This document shows positions 46,337 to 53,530 of a stretch of DNA of 64,000 nt, in pieces. The notes under the pieces were generated by a model, which worked only from the letters and a program-made list of their open reading frames with translations, was not told the DNA's origin and made no database searches. The stretch covers positions 186,001 through 250,000 of the forward strand of contig NZ_QQZY01000003.1 of assembly GCF_003351045.1 (NCBI RefSeq), given 5' to 3'. A program made the translations under genes and the position numbers. The stretch's first letter is position 1. Each line of letters opens with the position of its first letter. The DNA comes from Gaiella occulta. Its GTDB lineage: Bacteria > Actinomycetota > Thermoleophilia > Gaiellales > Gaiellaceae.

Positions 46337-47613
46337 CGGTGCGCCTCTACGACACGTCGACGCGGGCGCTCGTCGCGCTGCCCGCGCCGCCCGCGCCGGT
46401 CGGCATGTACGTGTGCGGGCCCACCGTCTACCAGCGCGCCCACATCGGCAACGCGCGCCCTTTCGTCGTCTTCTCGTGGCTGCGCAACTGGCTGCGCGAG
46501 CGCGGCCATGCCGTCACGTTCGTCCACAACATCACCGACGTCAACGACAAGATCTACGAGGCCGCGCCGGGCAGAAGCGCCGAGCGCGCCCTGGAGGCGA
46601 CGCGCTGGTACCTGGAGGACATCGAGGCCTTCGGCCTCGGCATGCCCGACGAGCTCCCGCGTGCGACCGAGACGATCCCCGACATCGTGGCGCTCGTCGA
46701 GGAGCTCGTCGCCTCCGGCCATGCCTACGAGGCCGGCGGCGACGTCTACTTCCGTGTCGCCGGCTTCGAGAGCTACGGGGCGCTCTCGGGCCAGCGGCCC
46801 GACCAGGTGGAGGAGCAGGAGCCGAACCCGCTCAAGGAGGATCCCCGCGACTTCGCCCTCTGGAAGGCGACCAAAGAGGGGGAGGACACCTGGTGGGAGT
46901 CGCCGTGGGGACGCGGCCGGCCCGGGTGGCACATCGAGTGCTCCGCGATGGCCGAGAAGACGCTCGGGCCCGAGTTCCTCATCCACGGCGGCGGCCTCGA
47001 CCTCGTGTTCCCGCATCACGAGAACGAGCGCGCCCAGTCGCTGGCGCTGGGCCGGCCCTTCGCGCGGATCTGGATGCACAACGGGATGCTGCGCTTCACC
47101 GGCGAGAAGATGTCGAAGTCGCTCGGCAACGTGGCGACGATCCGCGACGTGATCGACGAGTGGGGCCGTGAGACGGCGCTCCTCTTCTTCCTCTCCGGGC
47201 ACTGGCGCAAGCCGATCGACTTCTCGGCCGGGACGATGGCCGCCGCGCGCGCCCAGGTCGAGGGCCTCCGCAACGCCCTGCGCGGCGCGCGGCGCGCCGA
47301 GGGCGACTGGGGCCTGTTCGCCGCGGCGCTCGACGACGACTTCAACACCCCGGCGGCGCTCGCGCTGCTGCACGAGTGGGCGCGCGCCGGCGCGCTCGAC
47401 GAGCTGCGGCGCGGTCTCGCCCTGTTCGGCCTCGCCTCCCTCGACGAGCGGCCGCAGCCTCCCGCCGAGGTCGTCCGCCTCGCCGGCGAGCGGCAGGCGG
47501 CACGGGCCGCCCGCGACTTCGCCGAGGCCGACCGGCTTCGCGCCTCGATCGCGGCCTCCGGGTGGGAAGTGCGGGACGTCGCCGACGGCTTCGAGCTCCT
47601 GCCGCTCCGGTGA
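46333..47613 (+). CDS. cysS: Cysteinyl-tRNA synthetase
   Basis: A 426-residue class I synthetase. VGMYVCGPTVYQRAHIGNARPFVVF has the zinc Cys and HIGN. NITDVNDKIYEAA, PGWHIECSAMAEKTLG and FPHHENERAQS supply further zinc and substrate residues, and KMSKSLGN is intact. The anticodon region is shorter than in E. coli (461). It charges tRNA(Cys). It overlaps gltX and rlmB by 4 bases on each side, a run conserved in many bacteria. MshC, the mycothiol paralogue, is a possible confusion, but the full C-terminal domain and next-door rlmB favour CysS. Confidence 0.93.
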   Translation: MTVRLYDTSTRALVALPAPPAPVGMYVCGPTVYQRAHIGNARPFVVFSWLRNWLRERGHAVTFVHNITDVNDKIYEAAPGRSAERALEATRWYLEDIEAFGLGMPDELPRATETIPDIVALVEELVASGHAYEAGGDVYFRVAGFESYGALSGQRPDQVEEQEPNPLKEDPRDFALWKATKEGEDTWWESPWGRGRPGWHIECSAMAEKTLGPEFLIHGGGLDLVFPHHENERAQSLALGRPFARIWMHNGMLRFTGEKMSKSLGNVATIRDVIDEWGRETALLFFLSGHWRKPIDFSAGTMAAARAQVEGLRNALRGARRAEGDWGLFAAALDDDFNTPAALALLHEWARAGALDELRRGLALFGLASLDERPQPPAEVVRLAGERQAARAARDFAEADRLRASIAASGWEVRDVADGFELLPLR

Positions 47614-48311
47614 CGCGCGACCTCGTCTACGGGCGCAACGCCGTGCGCGAGGCGCTACGGGGGCGGCGGGAGGTGCTGGAGCTGTGGGTGTCCGAGCGGG
47701 CGGCCGCGTCGCTCGACTGGATCGCCGAGGGGCCTCGCGCCCAGGTGCGCAAGGAGCGCGAGCTGACCGAGGCTGCGGGCAGCCCCGACCACCAGGGGGT
47801 CGTGGCCTGGGCCCAGCCCTATCCGTACGCGGATGCCTGGGAGCTCGCCGCGGGCGAAGCGCCGCTTCTCGCCTGCCTCGACCAGGTCACCGACCCCCGC
47901 AATCTCGGCGCCGTCGCCCGTAGCGCGGCCGGAGCGGGCGCCGACGGCGTCATCGTCCCGGCGCACGGGTCGGCAACCGTGACCGCGGCCGTCTGCCGCG
48001 CGTCGGCCGGGGCGGTGGAGCACCTTCCGATCGCCGTCGTCCCCAACCTGGCCCGCTTCCTCTCCGACATCAAGCGCCCCGACCTGTGGTCGTATACAGC
48101 CTCCGCCGACGCCGCGGAGACGATGTGGCGCACCGACCTCACGGCTGGCGTCGCGCTCGTGTTCGGTGCCGAGGGCAAGGGCGTGCGTCCCCTCGTGCGC
48201 AGGACCTGCGACGGGGCGGTGTCGATCCCGCTCGCCGACGGCGTCGAATCGCTGAACGTGAGCGTTGCCGCCGCGGTGCTCCTCTACGAGGCGCGGCGGC
48301 AGCGCTCCTGA
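47610..48311 (+). CDS. rlmB: 23S rRNA (guanosine 2'-O-)methyltransferase, RlmB/TrmH family
   Basis: A 233-residue SPOUT methyltransferase. The substrate-binding N-terminal part is short (DLVYGRNAVREALRG). The knot domain shows LDQVTDPRNLGAVARSAAGAGADGVI, LVFGAEGKGVRPLVRRTCD and SIPLADGVESLNVSVAAAVLLYE, the three SpoU motifs. It methylates a guanosine in the peptidyl-transferase region of 23S rRNA. The GTG overlaps the cysS stop by 4 bases. A hairpin follows. Confidence 0.92.
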   Translation: MTRDLVYGRNAVREALRGRREVLELWVSERAAASLDWIAEGPRAQVRKERELTEAAGSPDHQGVVAWAQPYPYADAWELAAGEAPLLACLDQVTDPRNLGAVARSAAGAGADGVIVPAHGSATVTAAVCRASAGAVEHLPIAVVPNLARFLSDIKRPDLWSYTASADAAETMWRTDLTAGVALVFGAEGKGVRPLVRRTCDGAVSIPLADGVESLNVSVAAAVLLYEARRQRS

Positions 48312-48313
48312 TC

Positions 48314-48333
48314 CGGCGGCGGATGCGCCGCCG
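48314..48333 (+). terminator. Hairpin after rlmB
   Basis: A perfect 8-base stem, CGGCGGCG (48314-48321) with CGCCGCCG (48326-48333), has a 4-base loop and begins 3 bases after the rlmB stop. No T-run follows. Confidence 0.5.
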
Positions 48334-48355
48334 CGTCCGCCCGTACGATGGTCGC

Positions 48356-48790
48356 GTGCCCGAGCCGACGCTCTACCTGTTCGACGGCTACAACCTCCTG
48401 CACGCCGGCGGCTACGAGGACGCGCGCATGCTGATCGACCGGCTCGCGAGCTTCGTGGCCCTGCGCGGCGCCCGGGGCGTCGTCGTCTTCGACGGCGGAG
48501 GAGAGGATCTCGATGTCGGCGCGCTCGCCGTCCGCTTCGCCGCGAACGCCGACACGCTGCTCGAGCGCCTCGCAGCCGAGCATCGCGGCCGCGAACGCGT
48601 CTGCCTCGTCTCCTCCGACGCCGCCGTGCGCGGCACCTCGGGCCAGGAGGTGCGCAAGATCTCGTCGGCGACGTTCCTCGGCGGCCTCGAGCCCATCGTC
48701 CACGACGAGAGCGACGCGTCCCGGCTGCGCGACCGCGTCGACGAGGCAACCCGGGCCAGGCTCGAGCGGCTTCGCCGCGGGCTCGACTGA
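48356..48790 (+). CDS. NYN domain protein (YacP-like RNase family)
   Basis: A 144-residue protein with the NYN/PIN-like fold. It has YLFDGYNLLHAGGYED at the start with the catalytic Asp, GVVVFDGGGEDLDVGALAV in the middle, and VCLVSSDAAVRGTSGQEVRKISS carrying further acidic residues. YacP (Rae1 in Bacillus) cleaves mRNA on the ribosome. The rlmB-yacP-sigH order is the same as in Bacillus. TACGAT (48344-48349) lies 6 bases before the GTG, so it may be separately transcribed. Confidence 0.86.
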   Translation: MPEPTLYLFDGYNLLHAGGYEDARMLIDRLASFVALRGARGVVVFDGGGEDLDVGALAVRFAANADTLLERLAAEHRGRERVCLVSSDAAVRGTSGQEVRKISSATFLGGLEPIVHDESDASRLRDRVDEATRARLERLRRGLD

Positions 48791-48904
48791 GCCGCGCTCC
48801 ACCGTCGGGGCGGGCCGCAGCGGCGTGTGTGCCGCGCGCGCAAGGCCGGTGCGAAACCAGGCACGAACATCTGTTCTAATCACCATGCAAGAACTGCAAA
48901 GGGG

Positions 48905-48933
48905 TTGTAACGCTCGCAAGAAGGTGCTAGCTT
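48905..48933 (+). promoter_or_regulatory. Predicted sigH promoter
   Basis: TTGTAA (48905-48910) and TAGCTT (48928-48933) are separated by 17 bases and lie about 80 bases before the sigma-factor gene, within a relatively A/T-rich stretch. This gives the sigma gene its own leader of about 75 bases. Confidence 0.55.
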
Positions 48934-49014
48934 CTCCCTCGACTTCAGGGTGAGACTTGACGCTCGAGCCCCGGAGACCGGAACGAAAAACCACGGAAAT
49001 CCAGGGGAGAAGCG

Positions 49015-49680
49015 ATGCCCGCGCGCACAGCCGCCGCACCGAAGTCACCACAGAAGGTTCAACGCGAGCTTGAGGATTTGCAGCTCGTGATCAAGGCGCG
49101 CAACGGCAGCCAGGCCGCGCTCGACCAGCTGATGCGCCGCTACCACGGGTTCGTGCGGCTCAAGGCGAGCTCGTACTTCCTTGCCGGCGGCGACGCGGAC
49201 GACCTCATCCAGGAGGGGATGATCGGCCTCTACAAGGCGGTGCGCGATTTCCGCCACGACAAGGAGACCTCGTTCCGCTCCTTCGCCGAGCTGTGCGTGA
49301 CGCGGCAGATCATCACGGCGATCAAGACGGCGACGAGGTTCAAGCACGCACCGCTGAACACGTACGTGTCCTTCAGCCACTCGCCCGCCGGGCAGGACGG
49401 CGAGGGCGATTGCACGCTCGGCGACGCGCTCCCGGGCCCGAGCACGAACGACCCGTCCATCTGCGTCATCTCCACCGAGGAGCTGCAGAGCCTCGTCGGC
49501 TGCCTCGGCTCGAGCCTCTCCTCGCTCGAGTCCGATGCGCTGCGCCTCTACCTCGACGGCCGCTCGTACGACGACATGGCCGACGAGCTCGGGTGCGACA
49601 CGAAGACGATCGACAACGCGCTCCAGCGCGTGAAGCGCAAGATCCTCGCGCACCAGGCGTCGCGCGCGGTCCCCGCCTGA
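49015..49680 (+). CDS. sigH: Sigma-70 family factor, SigH/Spo0H-like
   Basis: A 221-residue sigma factor. Region 2 reads DADDLIQEGMIGLYKAVRDF then TSFRSFAELCVTRQIITAIK, very close to Bacillus SigH. Region 4 is SLSSLESDALRLYLDGRSYDDMADELGCDTKTIDNALQRVKRKI. There is no region 1.1. Bacillus SigH controls the transition to stationary phase, competence and sporulation; the role here is unknown. AGGGGAGA lies just before the ATG, and a separate promoter is predicted. In Bacillus and many others this gene is followed by rpmG-secE-nusG; here it meets the convergent catabolic operon. Confidence 0.9.
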   Translation: MPARTAAAPKSPQKVQRELEDLQLVIKARNGSQAALDQLMRRYHGFVRLKASSYFLAGGDADDLIQEGMIGLYKAVRDFRHDKETSFRSFAELCVTRQIITAIKTATRFKHAPLNTYVSFSHSPAGQDGEGDCTLGDALPGPSTNDPSICVISTEELQSLVGCLGSSLSSLESDALRLYLDGRSYDDMADELGCDTKTIDNALQRVKRKILAHQASRAVPA

Positions 49681-49704
49681 GCCGGCGCCTTCCGCTTCCT
49701 CCTG

Positions 49705-49736
49705 CGACCGAGGCCTGCGGCTGGAGGCCTCGGTCG
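49705..49736. terminator. Strong bidirectional hairpin between sigH and the catabolic operon
   Basis: A perfect 12-base stem (49705-49716 with 49725-49736) has an 8-base loop and fills most of the 62-base gap between two convergent genes. There is no T-run in either direction. It probably ends both transcripts. Confidence 0.65.
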
Positions 49737-49742
49737 TCGACG

Positions 49743-51581
49743 TCAAGCGCCGGTGTCGTCCTCGAGGATCTCGACCGTGCCCGCGGCGCCGTCGACACGA
49801 AGGCGTTGACCCGTACGGATTCGCTTCGTGCCGAACCCGGTGCCGACGACGGCGGGAAGCCCGTACTCGCGCGACACGATCGCGGCGTGCGCCATGATCC
49901 CGCCGATGTCCGACACGGCCGCCTTGATGCGGCTGAAGACCGGCGCCCAGCTCGGCGCCGTGATCGGGCAGACGAGGATCTCCCCGTCCTCGACGTCCTC
50001 GAGCTCGGCCGCGGAGAAGATCACGCGTGCCGGCCCCTCGGCCACGCCGGGTGCGGCGCCGATGCCCTGCAGGACGCCGGAGTCGTCGCCGCCCGCGTTG
50101 CGCCAGCGGTCGACCGTCTCCTCGGTGATGCCCCACAGCATCACGGTGAACGGCTCCGTGATCGAGTCAGGCACCTTGCCGAGAGCGGGAGGCGGCGACC
50201 AGCGGCGCAGCGCCTCCATGATCCGCTTGCGGTCGGCCACCTCGCGCTGCCAGTACGCGCGCCGGTCGGGGGTCTCGGTCGCCCAGCCGGTGATCAGGTC
50301 GGCGAGCGCCGGGTGGACCTCGTGCCGCTGCAGCAGGAAGACGTCCTCCTTGTCGTCGAGGAAGCCGTGGGCGGCGAAGACCGCCCCGAGCTCCCGCACC
50401 TTGTTCCAGAACAGCGAGTAGTGCTGGTGCTCCGCGTAGAAGTTGTGGTTTTCGACGAACGGGTAGACGGTGCGGGCGAGCGCGACGAGGCCGTCGAAGG
50501 CGGCACGATCGTCGTCGCTGCCGAGGAGCGCCCGGTACTCCGAGGTGATGCGGTCGCGCTCGGCCTGCACGCCCTCGAGCGGCCGGTCGATCTCGTCGCC
50601 GCGAACGAGCTTCTCGACGTACGTCTTCAGCGCGCCGAACGGCGTCCGCAGGTCGTCGATCCACGCCCTGTCCCCGTGCGTGAGCCCGGCGCCGGTGGAG
50701 AACCAGAACCACGGCTCCTTCGCCGTCTCCAGCGCGGCGATCCACTCGTCTCCCCTCGGCGCCTGCGCGACGGCGGAGAGCACAGCCTCCGGTGTGTCGC
50801 CGCGAGCGAGCTGGTCGACGAGACCGAGCTCGACACCGAGCCGCGCCAGCTTCCGGAGTTCGTCGTCCGGCCGGAACATGAGGATGTCGATCCCCGCGAC
50901 CATCTTGGCGACGTTCTGGTCGCTGATGCCCGGGAACGCGCGCTGGCAGAGCTCACGGAACGTCATGTAGGCGCCGTAGCCGAGGCCGAGCATCTCGAAG
51001 TGCAGGTACGCCATCTCCTGCACGTTCTCGAGCAGCTCGTTGTAGGAGCGCGCGAGGTGGAAGCCGCTCGTCAGCTCGCGCGCCTGCGTCACGACCTCGT
51101 CCGGCTCGACGTCGGGCAGCGGCTCGAACGTGATGCGCGTCAGTCGCTGCCGGCAGTCGTTTGCCTTGGCCACCCAGTTCTCGTAGATCTCGTCCCAGTT
51201 CTCGAAGTAGTGGCCGGCGCGGGGGTTGAAGTACGCGGCGCGACGAGCGATCTCGTCGGGGTCGGTGATCATCGTGGGGCTGACGTAGACGTAGCCGTTC
51301 ACGACCCGGTGGTCGAGCCCGAGCGCCGTCGGCACGACGAACACCTTGGTGGTGTTCTGGTTGAGGATCAGCCAGGTGTTCTCCGGCATCAGCAGGTCGA
51401 AGGGGTACATCGGCTCGGGGTAGTGCATCGAGTCGTGGAACCAGAACTTCTCGTCCTCGAACGCGCGGCGATCCTCGCTGAAGCAGGCGTAGTACGGGTA
51501 GAGGCGCTGCCAGCCCTCCGCGCCTTCGGGCGTCTCCACCTCGAAGGGGCTCTGGAAGTTCGCCGGTGCGCGGTCGCTCAT
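49743..51581 (-). CDS. PEP-utilising (phosphohistidine) domain protein, phenylphosphate synthase PpsA-like, copy 1
   Basis: A 612-residue soluble protein. The long N-terminal part (1 to about 480) is shared with the 610-residue protein at 59121-60953 along its whole length (for example HRVVNGYVYVSP, FRELCQRAFPGI and GIDILMFRPDDE). The C-terminal 90 residues are a PEP-utilising mobile domain with His565 in GGIMAHAAIVSREYGLPAVV, the phospho-carrier His of dikinases. The size and layout match the 70-kDa subunit of phenylphosphate synthase, which passes phosphate from the ATP-grasp subunit to a phenolic hydroxyl. GGAGGAG precedes the ATG, which overlaps the deformylase stop. It is the last gene of the operon. 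Confidence 0.85.
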   Translation of the reverse strand: MSDRAPANFQSPFEVETPEGAEGWQRLYPYYACFSEDRRAFEDEKFWFHDSMHYPEPMYPFDLLMPENTWLILNQNTTKVFVVPTALGLDHRVVNGYVYVSPTMITDPDEIARRAAYFNPRAGHYFENWDEIYENWVAKANDCRQRLTRITFEPLPDVEPDEVVTQARELTSGFHLARSYNELLENVQEMAYLHFEMLGLGYGAYMTFRELCQRAFPGISDQNVAKMVAGIDILMFRPDDELRKLARLGVELGLVDQLARGDTPEAVLSAVAQAPRGDEWIAALETAKEPWFWFSTGAGLTHGDRAWIDDLRTPFGALKTYVEKLVRGDEIDRPLEGVQAERDRITSEYRALLGSDDDRAAFDGLVALARTVYPFVENHNFYAEHQHYSLFWNKVRELGAVFAAHGFLDDKEDVFLLQRHEVHPALADLITGWATETPDRRAYWQREVADRKRIMEALRRWSPPPALGKVPDSITEPFTVMLWGITEETVDRWRNAGGDDSGVLQGIGAAPGVAEGPARVIFSAAELEDVEDGEILVCPITAPSWAPVFSRIKAAVSDIGGIMAHAAIVSREYGLPAVVGTGFGTKRIRTGQRLRVDGAAGTVEILEDDTGA

Positions 51582-52459
51582 CGTGCTCCTCCATCGGTTT
51601 CGGGCAACGGGTCGGCCCCGCCGGGCGCGCCCCGGCCGTGCAGGGTGCGGGCGAGGAACGGTCGGACGATCGCGAGGAAGCCGGCCAGGTCGTCCCAGGG
51701 CAGCATGTGGCCGGCGCCGGGCAGGACGGCGACCTCGGCCGCCGGGTTGGCCGCCGCGACCTCCGCCGCGCCGGTCTCGCCGACGACGGGGCCGGCGCCG
51801 CCCCAGACGAACAGGGTGGGAGAGTGCAGGCGCACCCAGTCCTCGAAGAAGTCCTCCTCGTGGAAGAGGCGGTGGGTCTCGACCACCGCCGTCTCGTCGC
51901 AGGTGCCGAGCCAGGCGGCGCGGAGCTCGAGCTGCTCCTGCGTCCAGGTCGGGAAGAACGGTCGCATGTCGTCGGCGCTGGCGCCGGCCCGGGCGAGGCG
52001 GAGCGACTCGACGAACGCCTCCACCGGGGTCGGGTACGGCGCGCGCCCGGGCCCGCTCAGCGGCGGGTCCGCCACGACCAGCGGGCCTCGCAGCGCCGGG
52101 TAGAGCGCGCCGAACGCGGCGGCGATGCGGGCGCCGGCGGAGTGGCCGAGAACCGCCGGCCGGTCGAGCTCGAGCGCCGCGAGCGCCTCCGCGACGTCGC
52201 GCGCGAGCTCTTCCCGCGCGTAGCTTCGTCCCCGCTCCGAGAGACCGCGCCCGCGCACGTCCATGGTGAGGACGCGGAACTCGGAGGCGAGCTCGAGAGC
52301 CACGAACTCCCAGGTCACCGCGGGGCTGGTGATTCCCGGAAGGATCACGAGGGCGGGCAGGTGCGCCGCGCCGTACTCGAGGAAGTGCAGGCGGAGGCCG
52401 TTCGCCTCCACCGTGCGGCTGCGTCCGACCGGTTGCGTCGGGGGCGCGTGCGTGCTCAC
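51578..52459 (-). CDS. nicD: N-formylmaleamate deformylase (NicD-like alpha/beta hydrolase)
   Basis: A 293-residue alpha/beta hydrolase. Ser107 is in VLGHSAGARIA, and His251 is in GAGHMLPWDDL. LVILPGITSPAVTWEFV, MDVRGRGLS, DPPLSGPGRAPYP and DDMRPFFPTWTQEQLELRAAWL agree closely, from memory, with Pseudomonas NicD. That enzyme hydrolyses N-formylmaleamate to maleamate and formate in nicotinate breakdown. Its place in an operon with NicX-, NicE- and NicF-like proteins supports the same reaction. It overlaps both neighbours by 4 bases. Confidence 0.9.
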   Translation of the reverse strand: MSTHAPPTQPVGRSRTVEANGLRLHFLEYGAAHLPALVILPGITSPAVTWEFVALELASEFRVLTMDVRGRGLSERGRSYAREELARDVAEALAALELDRPAVLGHSAGARIAAAFGALYPALRGPLVVADPPLSGPGRAPYPTPVEAFVESLRLARAGASADDMRPFFPTWTQEQLELRAAWLGTCDETAVVETHRLFHEEDFFEDWVRLHSPTLFVWGGAGPVVGETGAAEVAAANPAAEVAVLPGAGHMLPWDDLAGFLAIVRPFLARTLHGRGAPGGADPLPETDGGAR

Positions 52460-53085
52460 GACGCCGCCTCGGCGAGGCGCTGATCGAGCTCGGCCAGCAC
52501 GGCCTCGAGCCGGTCACGGGCGGTGGCGCGGGCGTGATCGAGGCGCACCCGCTCGCACATCCAACGGAGCTTCTCGCGGCCCTTCTCGAGGCTGCACGAT
52601 CCGTCCAGCACCCAGCCCGCGACGAGCTGCCCGTTCACCTCGAGGAAGGAGATCGAGTCGGCTGCCTGCATCAGGTCGCCCTCGGGCGAGCCGCCGAATT
52701 CGTGCTCGCGAATCGGCAGCACGCCCTCGACGAAGCGCGCGGACGCCCCCTTGCCGACCAGCCAACCGGCGACCACCGCAGCCGACCGGTCGCAGTGGGC
52801 GCGGTTGTAGTCGACGTCGTCCCATGCCTGTCGCCCCTTGTCGAGGATGGGGCCGCCGCGGATCGAACGCTCCATGTCGTGCATCAGCGCGGCCAGCACG
52901 AGCGGCTCCGGCGCCTCGGGCTCGACTGCGAGCAGCCAGTCGCCCGCCCGTGACAGGTGCACGCCGTCGTAGTACGGGCCGATCCACTCGAGCGCGAGGC
53001 GCCGCAGCTCCAGGAACTCGTCGCTGAAGGCGCGGTCGGCGGGGAGTGCGCCGGGCGCCGGCGTGACGATCACCCCGTCAGGCAC
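52456..53085 (-). CDS. HD domain protein, putative phosphohydrolase
   Basis: A 209-residue soluble protein. His43, the His69-Asp70 pair in AALMHDMERS and a later His in IREHEFGG are placed like the metal ligands of HD hydrolases. Most HD proteins hydrolyse phosphate esters or nucleotides. It is not one of the known Nic enzymes. It sits between the SRPBCC subunit and the deformylase and overlaps both (8 and 4 bases). One idea is removal of phosphate from a phosphorylated pyridine intermediate; this is inference only. Confidence 0.75.
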   Translation of the reverse strand: MPDGVIVTPAPGALPADRAFSDEFLELRRLALEWIGPYYDGVHLSRAGDWLLAVEPEAPEPLVLAALMHDMERSIRGGPILDKGRQAWDDVDYNRAHCDRSAAVVAGWLVGKGASARFVEGVLPIREHEFGGSPEGDLMQAADSISFLEVNGQLVAGWVLDGSCSLEKGREKLRWMCERVRLDHARATARDRLEAVLAELDQRLAEAAS

Positions 53086-53530
53086 CGCGCACCTCGCGCT
53101 CGAGCGCCTCCGCGAACTGCTTCGCGGCCTGCGCCGCCTGCCGCGCGACCACCTTCCCGCCGACGACCCCGAGCATGCCGCCGAGCGCGACGTCGGCCTC
53201 CAGGACGACCCGCGTCGCCCCTGCGCCGTCGTCCTCGAGCCGGACGACGTTCGTCACCCGCACGTTGCCGGCCGCGCCGCGGACGCTCCGGCCGGTGGCC
53301 GAGAAGCTGATCGACTGGCCGGGCTCGACGCCTGTAATGCGCATCTTCGCGTCGAAGGTCGCGTTCATCGGCCCGAGCGACTGGGTGATGCGCAGGTTCG
53401 AGCTGCCGTCCTCGAGCATCGTCACCTGCTCGACGCCGGGGAGGCAGCGCGCCACCCGCTCGACCACCCCGACCACCTCCCAGACGGCCTCGCGCGGCTC
53501 GGCGACCACGAACGACTCGGACACCTTCAC
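53078..53530 (-). CDS. SRPBCC/CoxG family subunit of the molybdenum hydroxylase
   Basis: A 150-residue protein of the CoxG branch. It begins VKVSESFVVAEPREAVWEVV, then has VARCLPGVEQVTMLED, GPMNATFDAKMRI, and the C-terminal helix GGMLGVVGGKVVARQAAQAAKQFAEALE. CoxG-type proteins bind or help mature molybdenum hydroxylases. In several pyridine-type hydroxylases this domain is fused to another subunit; here it is a separate gene. The GTG overlaps the large-subunit stop by 4 bases. Confidence 0.86.
   Translation of the reverse strand: MKVSESFVVAEPREAVWEVVGVVERVARCLPGVEQVTMLEDGSSNLRITQSLGPMNATFDAKMRITGVEPGQSISFSATGRSVRGAAGNVRVTNVVRLEDDGAGATRVVLEADVALGGMLGVVGGKVVARQAAQAAKQFAEALEREVRGA

Noticed and set aside
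46333-47613. MshC (mycothiol cysteine ligase) instead of CysS
   Set aside because: The anticodon-binding C-terminal domain and the adjacent rlmB favour the tRNA synthetase.
49743-51581. PEP synthase or pyruvate-phosphate dikinase for gluconeogenesis
   Set aside because: Neither PpsA-like protein has the PEP/pyruvate TIM-barrel domain, and the domains are split as in phenylphosphate synthase.
49293-52103. Long plus-strand open frame of more than 900 codons opposite the first PpsA-like and nicD genes
   Set aside because: It is a shadow of the minus-strand operon. The codon bias and protein motifs clearly favour the minus strand.
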